Origin: Actinomyces viscosus
Lineage (GTDB): Bacteria; Bacteroidota; Bacteroidia; Flavobacteriales_D; Crocinitomicaceae
Reading direction: 5' to 3'
Length of the DNA stretch: 12,607 nucleotides
NCBI GenBank assembly: GCA_943326975.2
Contig: CALPVI020000020.1
Coordinates: 1 to 12,607 of the forward strand
The translations under genes were made by a program, and so were the position numbers. Below, in pieces: positions 1-7,700 of this stretch (within the stretch, counting starts at the first letter, position 1; each line of letters begins with the position of its first letter). Under the pieces are notes generated by a model. That model ran no database searches. It saw only the letters and a list, made by a program, of their open reading frames with translations, and was not told the DNA's origin.

Positions 1-170
1 GACCAATTAGTTTATCTTATTTTGTTGGTTTAGGTTACGAGCCAGCTGATTTAATAGGAATTAAAGATTTCTATTTATTACCAAAGGGTTATCTGACCGC
101 TTTTTTAATCATTTTTTGTTTACCAGCATTAATAGCTTATAGAGTTTCATTAGGTAAAAAAAACAAATAA
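1..170 (+). CDS. C-terminal fragment of an unidentified membrane protein
   Basis: The frame is open from the window edge (first whole codon at position 3) to a TAA at 168-170, giving about 55 residues. The fragment has a short soluble stretch (GLGYEPADLIGIKDFYLLP) followed by a hydrophobic segment of about 20 residues (LTAFLIIFCLPALIAYRVSL) and a lysine-rich end (GKKNK). That pattern fits a last transmembrane helix with a positively charged cytoplasmic tail. Codon use is as AT-rich as in the neighbouring genes. I do not recognise the family from this fragment, and the 5' part lies outside the window. It is separated by 153 bases and a promoter from the next gene, so it probably belongs to an upstream transcription unit. 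Confidence 0.7.
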   Translation, partial: PISLSYFVGLGYEPADLIGIKDFYLLPKGYLTAFLIIFCLPALIAYRVSLGKKNK

Positions 171-189
171 CCTATATCTAAAACCATTT

Positions 190-210
190 AGTAAAACTAG
201 TTTTTACTTT
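190..210 (+). terminator. possible weak hairpin after the partial membrane-protein gene
   Basis: A 7-bp perfect inverted repeat (AGTAAAA at 190-196, TTTTACT at 202-208) with a 5-base loop starts 20 bases after the stop codon at 170. Only two of the seven pairs are G-C, and the T tail is just three bases, so this is at best a weak terminator. In such AT-rich DNA it may be chance. Confidence 0.2.
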
Positions 211-263
211 CAATAGGATTCCAATAATACCAATTTTATTAAATTTCTGAAAGATTTATTATT

Positions 264-293
264 TTGAATAAATAACTGCTTTGTTTATTTTTG
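264..293 (+). promoter_or_regulatory. Bacteroidota-type promoter for the secreted thioredoxin-like gene
   Basis: TTG at 264-266 (within TTTTG), a 19-base spacer, and TATTTTTG at 286-293 match the known Bacteroidota primary sigma-factor consensus, TTG at -33 and TAnnTTTG at -7. Transcription would start near 300, leaving a leader of about 24 bases before the ATG at 324. The leader has no Shine-Dalgarno sequence and is A-rich, which is usual in this phylum. A 7-bp all-A/T inverted repeat (254-260 and 267-273) brackets the -33 element; I give it little weight. Confidence 0.6.
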
Positions 294-323
294 AGTTGAA
301 AATTTTACTAAAATAAATACTTT

Positions 324-1799
324 ATGAAGAAACTATTACTTACAGGAATGTTATTCTTAGGTGTAGGTGTAAATGCTCAATTACCTGATGGTAGTGTAGC
401 TCCAGATTTTACTTATACTGATATCAATGGAAATTCTCATCGTTTATATGATTATTTGAATGCTGGAAAGACTGTTATTATTGATGTTTCAGCTACTTGG
501 TGTGGACCTTGTTGGAATTATCATAATACAAATGCAATTGAAGATTTATGGGTTGCACACGGTCCATCTGGTAGCCAAGGTGTATCACAATCAACTACAG
601 ATGATGTAATCGTATTGTTCATTGAAGGAGATGGATCTACTAACGGAACTGACTTACGAAATTCTACAAATAATTCATGGGGTGACTGGACAGCTGGTGC
701 TAATCATCCAATTATAGATTTATCTGTTAATGACGCAAGTAGTTTTAAAACTAATTATGCGATAAGTGCTTTTCCTACAATCATGAAAATCTGTCCAAAT
801 AGATTGTTAACGGGATTAGATGCTTTACCAGCTGCTGATTTATATACAGAAGTTGGAAAATGTCCTCCTCCAGCTACTTCTTCAGCAGATGTATTATTTC
901 AGTCCTATGCAGGTATCCCAGTAGATTGTCCAGGAACATCGTATACGCCTTCAATAAAATTCATGAATAATAGTACAACGACGTTAACAAGTGCAACATT
1001 AGATGTGAAATTAAATGGTGTAACGGTTTCAACAGGTGCTTTTACAGGTTCATTATCTCAATATGGTATTTCTACAATTACAGGTTCGGCTATTTCCAAC
1101 TTTACAGGTGGAAATTTAGTTTTTACTGTAACTACAGCTGGGGATGTTAATAGTGCGAATAATGTATATACAAAAAATATTGGTCATTCATCAACCATCA
1201 TTTCAGGTAATATTAAAATAGTTCCAATTACAGATAAATATGGAAAAGAAACAACTTGGGCATTAAAAGGTTATAACGGTAGTACTAAATCTTCAGGAGG
1301 TCCATATACTACTGCTGCTTCAGTAGGTGAAACGCCTCAACAACCGAAATATACAATTTTGTCAAATGGTTGTTATTATTTAGAAGTTAAAGATTTATAT
1401 GGAGATGGTTTTACTGGTTCAAGTGGAAATGGATCTTTAAGTATATATGTCGGAAATACAGCGGTAGTTAAAATTGATAATTTTACAACTGACTATACAG
1501 CAGTTGGTTTTGTTGTAGATAATTCATTGAGTTTAGCGGAAAATGCACAATTAGGTGAGTTAAATGTCTATCCAAATCCTGCAACTAATAAAGTAAATGT
1601 TTCTTTTACAGCACAAAGTTCTGATTATACAGTTCAAGTAGCTGATATTACTGGAAGAATTCTGAAAACTAGTAAATATGATAATTTAAATGGTTTTCAA
1701 GATTTAGAAGTTGATTTGAAAGAAATTAATTCCGGAAATTACATTGTTACAATCATAACAAATAACGGTTCTTTTAATAGAAATATTATCATTGAATAA
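324..1799 (+). CDS. secreted thioredoxin-fold protein with T9SS type A C-terminal sorting domain
   Basis: This 491-residue protein looks like a T9SS substrate. A Sec signal peptide covers about residues 1-18 (MKK, a hydrophobic core, then VNA before Gln19). A thioredoxin/AhpC-like domain spans about 20-180, with the redox motif WCGPC (Cys60, Cys63) and the expected cis-proline in AFPT (Pro151). Residues about 190-290 look like a beta-sandwich of CARDB type. Residues about 294-400 carry DKYGKETTW (304-312) and DLYGDGF (357-363), a pattern I recognise from secreted proteins with repeated DxYxxET...DxYGDG modules. Residues 413-491 form a type A sorting domain (LNVYPNPA start, GNYIVTI near the end), which directs export through SprA and, in known cases, surface attachment or release. 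Four further cysteines (157, 180, 202, 350) could form structural disulfides. The role is probably extracellular thiol-disulfide exchange or redox-assisted binding; the substrate is unknown. It has its own promoter and terminator, so it is monocistronic. The start is well supported by the signal peptide. Confidence 0.88.
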   Translation: MKKLLLTGMLFLGVGVNAQLPDGSVAPDFTYTDINGNSHRLYDYLNAGKTVIIDVSATWCGPCWNYHNTNAIEDLWVAHGPSGSQGVSQSTTDDVIVLFIEGDGSTNGTDLRNSTNNSWGDWTAGANHPIIDLSVNDASSFKTNYAISAFPTIMKICPNRLLTGLDALPAADLYTEVGKCPPPATSSADVLFQSYAGIPVDCPGTSYTPSIKFMNNSTTTLTSATLDVKLNGVTVSTGAFTGSLSQYGISTITGSAISNFTGGNLVFTVTTAGDVNSANNVYTKNIGHSSTIISGNIKIVPITDKYGKETTWALKGYNGSTKSSGGPYTTAASVGETPQQPKYTILSNGCYYLEVKDLYGDGFTGSSGNGSLSIYVGNTAVVKIDNFTTDYTAVGFVVDNSLSLAENAQLGELNVYPNPATNKVNVSFTAQSSDYTVQVADITGRILKTSKYDNLNGFQDLEVDLKEINSGNYIVTIITNNGSFNRNIIIE

Positions 1800-1816
1800 T
1801 TAAGTGTTTTATTTTT

Positions 1817-1848
1817 AAACCCGAGTCGCAAGGCTCGGGTTTTTTTTT
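1817..1848 (+). terminator. strong intrinsic terminator
   Basis: AAACCCGAG at 1817-1825 pairs perfectly with CTCGGGTTT at 1834-1842. Inside this, T1826-G1833 (wobble) and C1827-G1832 extend the stem to 11 pairs, closed by GCAA, a GNRA-type tetraloop. A nine-T run covers 1840-1848, overlapping the 3' arm. It begins 17 bases after the stop codon of the secreted thioredoxin-like gene and separates it from the maeB operon. The reverse strand offers only AAA as a tail, so it should act mainly on + strand transcripts. Confidence 0.92.
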
Positions 1849-1891
1849 CATAAAAAGTTTCTAGTTTGATTTTAAAGTGATTTTTAATAGT

Positions 1892-1920
1892 GAAATATTA
1901 ACTCAATATTTCTATCTTTA
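1892..1920 (+). promoter_or_regulatory. candidate promoter and operator of the maeB-ruvA-sprA operon
   Basis: TATCTTTA at 1913-1920 differs from the -7 consensus TAnnTTTG only in the last base, and would start transcription near 1927, about 12 bases before the maeB ATG. I find no TTG at the usual -33 distance, so the promoter is weaker by sequence than the one at 264-293 or may need help. Directly upstream lies an 8-bp perfect inverted repeat, GAAATATT (1892-1899) and AATATTTC (1905-1912), with a 5-base centre. It sits between the expected -33 and -7 positions and abuts the -7 element, where a repressor or activator could bind. Apart from one closing G-C pair per arm it is all A/T, so chance is possible. 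Confidence 0.4.
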
Positions 1921-1938
1921 TCGGTTCAATTATAAGGT

Positions 1939-4203
1939 ATGTCTAAAATTCGTAAACAAGAAGCACTAGATTATCATTCTTCCGGTAAACCTGGAAAAAT
2001 AGAAGTCATTCCAACAAAACCATATTCATCTCAAAGAGATTTATCTTTAGCGTACTCTCCTGGAGTAGCAGAGCCGTGTTTAAGGATTGCAGAGAACAAA
2101 GATGACGTATATAAATACACTGCAAAAGGAAACTTAGTTGCAGTAATTTCAAATGGAACTGCTGTATTAGGTTTGGGCGATATTGGTCCAGAAGCTTCTA
2201 AACCAGTTATGGAAGGTAAAGGTTTATTATTTAAAATCTTTGCTGATATAGATGTTTTTGATATTGAAATTGATGCTAAAGATCCAGAATTATTTATTCA
2301 AACTGTAAAAGCAATTGCGCCAACATTTGGTGGAATTAATTTAGAAGATATAAAGGCTCCTGAGGCTTTTGAAATAGAAAGAAGATTGAAGGAAGAGTTA
2401 GATATTCCTTTGATGCATGATGATCAGCACGGAACTGCTATAATTTCTTCTGCGGCGTTATTAAATGCTTTAGAATTGGCGGGTAAAAAAATTCAAGATG
2501 TAAAAATTGTTATCTCTGGAGCTGGAGCTGCAGCAATGTCTTGTTCAAGGTTGTATCAAGCTTTGGGAGCAAATATTAAAAACTTTTACATGTTTGACTC
2601 CAAAGGATTGATATGGTCTGGAAGAAAGGATATTGATGAAAGTAAAATTCCATATGCATCGCACAAAGAAGATTCAACTTTAGTGGATGCGATGAAAAAT
2701 GCAGATGTTTTCGTAGGTCTTTCAAAAGGAAATATTGTTTCAAAAGACATGATAGCTTCGATGGCAAATGATCCAATTGTTTTTGCATTAGCTAACCCAG
2801 AACCAGAAATTTCTTATAAAGACGCTACATCTGTTAGAAAAGATATCATCATGGCTACTGGTAGATCTGATCATCCAAATCAAGTAAATAATGTACTTGG
2901 TTTCCCTTTTATTTTTAGAGGAGCATTAGATGTAAGAGCAACTTGTATCAATGAAGAAATGAAATTAGCAGCTGTTCATGCAATTGCTTCATTGGCAAAA
3001 GAAACAATTCCTGAAGAGGTAATTGAAGCATATGGCGAAAAAAACATTTTATTTGGTAGAGAGCAAATTATTCCAAAACCGTTAGATACTCGTTTGATTT
3101 ATTATGTAGCACCTGCAGTTGCCAGAGCAGCAATGGAATCGGGTGTAGCTAAAAATCCAATTCAAGATTGGATGGCTTATGAAAATGAGTTGAAAAATCG
3201 TTTAGGATTAGATAATAAATTAATAAGAAATATTACTGAAAAAGCACAAAGTAATCCGAAAAGAGTTGTTTTTGCGGAAGCAGATAATATTAAAATTTTA
3301 AAAGCAGCTCAAACAGCTTATGAGGAGGGTGTATGTACACCTATCTTATTAGGAAAGAAAAAAAGAATTGAGCAATTAATTGCTGAATACAGTATTGAAA
3401 TCCCAGATATTCAAATTATTGATCCAAAATCAGAAAAAGAGGAGGCTAGACGTTTGACTTATGGTAAAGCTTTCTTTGAGAAAAGAAAAAGAAAGGGATT
3501 TACTGAATTTGAATCAGTTCAAGTCATGCGTGAAAGAAACCATTTTGGTGCTATGATGGTAGAATCTGGTGAAGCAGATGCAATGGTTTCAGGAATTACA
3601 AGAAATTATAGAGATGTAGTTAGACCAGTAATTCAAACGATTGGACTTCAGAAAGATGTTCAAACAATTGCAGGTATGTATATCCTGAATACGAAAAGAG
3701 GTCCTATTTTCTTAGCAGATACTACAATTAATTTAGATCCTACTGCGGAAGAAATAGCTGAAATAACTAAAAATGTAGCAAAAATGGTACGTAAATTCAA
3801 AGTTACTCCACGTATTGCTCTATTAAGTTATTCTAATTTTGGTTCATCTCCAGGAAAAGATCCTGAAAAAATGGCTAAAGCAGTTGAAATATTACATGAA
3901 AAACATCCTTCGTTAGTAGTAGATGGAGAGGTGCAAGCTAATTTTGCATTGAATAATGATTTGATGTTAGAGAAATTTTCTTTCTCACACTTAGCTAATA
4001 AACAAGTGAATACGTTAATTTTCCCTAACTTATCAGCTGGTAATATTGCCTACAAATTGTTACAAGAAATGACAGATGGAGATGCTATCGGACCTGTATT
4101 AGTAGGGTTGAAAAAATCAATTCACGTTTTGCAATTAGGTTCTACAGTTAGAGAAATTGTTAATATGGTGAAAGTAGCTGTAATCGACGCTCAAAATAAA
4201 TAG
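1939..4203 (+). CDS. maeB: NADP-dependent malic enzyme with C-terminal phosphotransacetylase-like domain
   Basis: This cytoplasmic enzyme converts malate to pyruvate and CO2 with reduction of NAD(P)+. It has 754 residues, close to the roughly 760 of the MaeB family. The malic N-terminal domain (about 1-160) carries YSPGVAEPC with the catalytic tyrosine (Tyr39), the catalytic lysine in MEGKG (Lys94), and metal ligands in NLEDIKAPE (Glu136, Asp137) and HDDQHGTA (Asp162). The Rossmann domain (about 165-410) has GAGAAA at 194-199. Residues about 430-754 are the phosphotransacetylase-like domain (SGITRNYRDV from 551, PNLSAGN from 696). In studied MaeB proteins this domain does not catalyse acetyl transfer but makes the enzyme sensitive to acetyl-CoA and related metabolites. 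NADP preference is inferred from the family. The ATG at 1939 is the only sensible start; AAGG two bases upstream is too close to serve as a Shine-Dalgarno site. It is first in the operon with ruvA and sprA. Confidence 0.95.
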   Translation: MSKIRKQEALDYHSSGKPGKIEVIPTKPYSSQRDLSLAYSPGVAEPCLRIAENKDDVYKYTAKGNLVAVISNGTAVLGLGDIGPEASKPVMEGKGLLFKIFADIDVFDIEIDAKDPELFIQTVKAIAPTFGGINLEDIKAPEAFEIERRLKEELDIPLMHDDQHGTAIISSAALLNALELAGKKIQDVKIVISGAGAAAMSCSRLYQALGANIKNFYMFDSKGLIWSGRKDIDESKIPYASHKEDSTLVDAMKNADVFVGLSKGNIVSKDMIASMANDPIVFALANPEPEISYKDATSVRKDIIMATGRSDHPNQVNNVLGFPFIFRGALDVRATCINEEMKLAAVHAIASLAKETIPEEVIEAYGEKNILFGREQIIPKPLDTRLIYYVAPAVARAAMESGVAKNPIQDWMAYENELKNRLGLDNKLIRNITEKAQSNPKRVVFAEADNIKILKAAQTAYEEGVCTPILLGKKKRIEQLIAEYSIEIPDIQIIDPKSEKEEARRLTYGKAFFEKRKRKGFTEFESVQVMRERNHFGAMMVESGEADAMVSGITRNYRDVVRPVIQTIGLQKDVQTIAGMYILNTKRGPIFLADTTINLDPTAEEIAEITKNVAKMVRKFKVTPRIALLSYSNFGSSPGKDPEKMAKAVEILHEKHPSLVVDGEVQANFALNNDLMLEKFSFSHLANKQVNTLIFPNLSAGNIAYKLLQEMTDGDAIGPVLVGLKKSIHVLQLGSTVREIVNMVKVAVIDAQNK

Positions 4204-4205
4204 TA

Positions 4206-4784
4206 ATGATTACACACTTAAATGGAAAATTGGTTGAGAAAAATCCGACAACATTAGTTGTCGAATGTAGCGGAGTTGGTTATGAAGTTAAAATTTCTTT
4301 AACAACTTATTCTGCAATCAAAGAGGATGAATCAGTCAAAATATATACACAATTAATTGTTAGAGAAGACGCTCAGTTGCTTTATGGTTTTGCTACCAAA
4401 GAGGAAAGAGATGTTTTCAACCAATTGATTTCTGTTTCTGGCATAGGGCCTAATACAGCGATGATTATGCTTTCATCGTTAAGTCCTGAAGAAGTAGCTC
4501 ATGCGATACAATCGGAAGATGTAAAAACGATTCAAAGTGTGAAGGGGATAGGTGCTAAAACAGCTCAAAGAGTTATAATAGATTTAAAAGACAAAATGTT
4601 AAAAATAGCATTTACGTCAGAAAATATTTTCACTTTAAGCAATACAAATAGAATTGATGCGTTAACAGCATTGGTATCACTTGGATTTGATAAGAAATCA
4701 GTAGAAAAAGTATTTGACAAAATCATTTCAACAGGAGAAGAAACCGTAGAGCAGTTAATAAAAGAAGCGTTGAAAGTTTTATAA
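4206..4784 (+). CDS. ruvA: Holliday junction DNA-binding protein RuvA
   Basis: RuvA binds four-way DNA junctions as a tetramer and loads the RuvB motor for branch migration during recombinational repair. The 192 residues match the usual family length (about 190-205). Domain I (about 1-64) is the OB fold, starting MITHLNGKL and ending with VREDAQLLYGF (52-62). Domain II (about 65-140) has two helix-hairpin-helix motifs, GIGPNTA at 79-85 and GIGAKTA at 114-120, which contact the DNA backbone. After a linker, the C-terminal domain III (about 147-192; RIDALTALVSLGF, then helices) is the RuvB-binding part. The ATG lies two bases after the maeB stop, with no separate ribosome-binding site, so translation is probably coupled to maeB. 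No ruvB or ruvC is nearby, which is common in Bacteroidota. Confidence 0.96.
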   Translation: MITHLNGKLVEKNPTTLVVECSGVGYEVKISLTTYSAIKEDESVKIYTQLIVREDAQLLYGFATKEERDVFNQLISVSGIGPNTAMIMLSSLSPEEVAHAIQSEDVKTIQSVKGIGAKTAQRVIIDLKDKMLKIAFTSENIFTLSNTNRIDALTALVSLGFDKKSVEKVFDKIISTGEETVEQLIKEALKVL

Positions 4785-4785
4785 G

Positions 4786-7700
4786 TTGGGTAATAAAGGA
4801 TTAAATATAAATAGTGTTTTAAAAAACTTGTTCGCTGTTATTGTCTTGATAATAACAGCGAATTCGTTTGCTCAAGATACACTGAAATATCCAATCAATA
4901 ATAATATTGATCCTACACAAACGAAACCACAAAGTTTTGATTTAGGTGATCCTTCATCATTGAAGCAAACAATAGTTTATGATCCAAAAACGGGTTCGTA
5001 TATATTCAAAGAAACAATAGGTTCATCTGAATTAAATTATAGGAATCCTTCAATGATGACGCTTGAGGAATATCTAGAATATGAAAAGCGCCAATCAATC
5101 AATAAAAATTGGAAATCTAAAATCGATGAGCAAACTGTTCAAAGTAGACCTTTAGAATTACCCATTAAAATTGGTAGTAAGGTTTTTGAAAATATTTTCG
5201 GTTCAGATCAGATAACTATCAAGCCTCAAGGATCCGTTGAATTAACATTTGGTGTTAACCATTCGAGATATGATAATCCAATATTACCTGTAAAACAAAG
5301 AAAATTAACGCGTTTTGATTTTCAACAACAAATACAGATCAATTTAGTTGGACAAATCGGAACTAAATTAAAATTAGGTACTAGTTATAATACTCAAGCA
5401 GCCTTTGATTTTGATAATATTTCTAAATTAGAATATGCTGGTAATGAAGATCAAATTCTTCAAAAAATTGCGGTAGGAAATGTATCAATGCCTTTGCCTA
5501 CGACTTTAATTCAAGGTTCTCAGACTTTATTTGGTGCTTACACTCAATTAAAATTTGGAAGAGCAACGGTTGATTTGATTGCCGCTTCTTCAAAAGGAAA
5601 GCGTCAAGAGATAAATGTTGCAGGAAAAGCTCAAGTTCAAACATTTGAATTTCCTGGTGATAGTTATGAAGCAAATAGACATTATTTCTTGAATTTATAT
5701 CATCAAAATCATTATGATGAAGCGATGGCTACTTTGCCTATTGTAAATTCAGGAGTTAGCATTACAAAATTAGAAGTTTGGGTAACGAATAAAACAAATG
5801 CTACTGAAAACACAAGAAATATTATTGCATTTACTGATTTAGGAGAAGAAAAGCAAACGAATTGGGAAGGAAATCCTGGCGGTTTTGTTAATGCAGAAAT
5901 ACCTGATAACGAAGCAAATGATTTATATACTTGGGCCGCAAATCAACCAACGTTAAGATCGTTTTCAAGTGCTGTAAACACATTAAACAACCAAACTTCA
6001 GCACCAGGACCTTTTCAACAAGCTACTCACTATGAAAAAGTTGAAAATGCAAGAAGATTGACAGAACAAGAATTTAGTTATAATACTTTGTTAGGTTTTA
6101 TTTCTTTGAATTTACCTTTAAATAATGATGAGGTATTAGCAGTTGCATACGAATATACTTACAAAGGACAGACTTATCAAATAGGTGAGTTTTCTACTGA
6201 TGGAAGCGCTGGGAAAGATGCGTTATTTTTAAAATTATTGAAACCAACAATTACAAATCCTACAAATAAATTATGGGATTTGATGATGAAAAACGTTTAT
6301 TCGATAGGGGCTTATCAAGTAGGTCAGCAAGGTTTCAGAATGAATTTTTTATATAATAATCCTGAAACATCTGTAATGGTTCCATTTTTTCCAATGAATG
6401 GTGTAGATGATCAGCAATTGGTTACTTTACTGGAAATGGATAAAATCAATCAAAATAATCAGCCATTTTCTGATGGTGTATTTGATTTTGTTCCTTTAAA
6501 TGTAAGTGGAAATAAATCGGATAATGGTGGTACTATTAATACAAAAAATGGCCGAGTATATTTTTCAACTATTGAACCTTTTGGGAATACATTAAAAAAG
6601 AAATTATTAGCAAAGGGTATTGCAAGTACAATAGTTGACCAAGTTGCATTTACAGAATTATATGATTCTACTAAAACAGCAGCACAACAAATTCCAAGTA
6701 AAAATAGATTTAGTTTCAAAGGTGAATACCAATCGTCAGTAACTTCAGATATTCCATTAAATGCATTAAACGTTCCTCAAGGAGCTGTATCTGTTACGGC
6801 AGGAGGAATGAAATTAGTGGAGGGGAGTGATTACACAGTTGATTATAACCTTGGTAGAGTAAAGATTTTGAATTCAGGAATTTTAGAATCCAATACACCG
6901 ATTAAAATTTCAATTGAAAGTAATTCTGTTTTTGGATTCCAAGCAAAATCATTAATTGGAGGTAGATACAATTATAGATTTAGTAAAAACTTTAATGTTG
7001 GTGGAACATGGATGAGAATGATGGAACGTCCAGTTACGCAAAAAGTAGATTTTGGTTCTGAGCCTTATAAAAACAATATTCTTGGTTTTGATGTAGCTTT
7101 TAAGTCTGAAATTCCAGTTTTAACTAAATTAGTTGATTTACTGCCAGTGATTTCTACTAAAGAAAAGTCAACTTTTTCATTCAGTGGGGAATTTGCACAT
7201 ATCATACCAGGCGTTCCAAAAGCAATTAATAAAACAGGTACTTCTTATGTGGATGATTTTGAAGGTGCGCAAAGTACTATTGATTTAAGAACCTATACCG
7301 CTTGGCGTTTAGCTTCTGTTCCTCAAGGTCAACCAGATTTATTTCCTGAAGGAGCAAATAAAGATTTATCGGCAGGTTATAACCGTTCTATGTTAGCATG
7401 GTATACAATTGATCCTTCATTAAATGGTCAGTCTAATTCTGTTACACCGGATAATATTAAAAATGATCCAGTAATGCTTTCAGATAGCAGAATGAGAATG
7501 GTCACATCTAGAGATTTGTTTCCGAATACTCAATTAGCTTATGGTTCTGTTCAGAATTTGCCAATGTTGGATTTAGCATATTATCCGTTAGAAAGAGGTA
7601 TGCATAATTACGAAGCTAATTCTTCGACAGTTAATCCTGATGGAACTTGGGTAAATCCTGCTTCTAAATGGGGAGGTATAATGCGCGGTCTTACGACCAA

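Noticed and set aside
254..273. 7-bp inverted repeat around the -33 element of the first promoter as an operator
   Set aside because: Both arms are purely A/T (ATTTATT and AATAAAT) in DNA of very low GC content, so such repeats are expected by chance.
1913..1941. AAGG just before the maeB ATG as a Shine-Dalgarno site
   Set aside because: It ends only one base before the start codon (AAGG at 1934-1937), too close for pairing with 16S rRNA in the usual geometry, and Bacteroidota seldom use such sites.
2576..2788. Reverse-strand open frame of 70 codons inside maeB
   Set aside because: It lies wholly within a gene with intact catalytic motifs, has no recognisable domain, and its composition is what the antisense of an AT-rich gene gives.
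6459..6719. Reverse-strand open frame of 86 codons inside sprA
   Set aside because: Fully embedded in the sprA coding region. The hydrophobic start looks like a signal peptide only because antisense of Asn/Lys-rich codons yields Leu and Phe.
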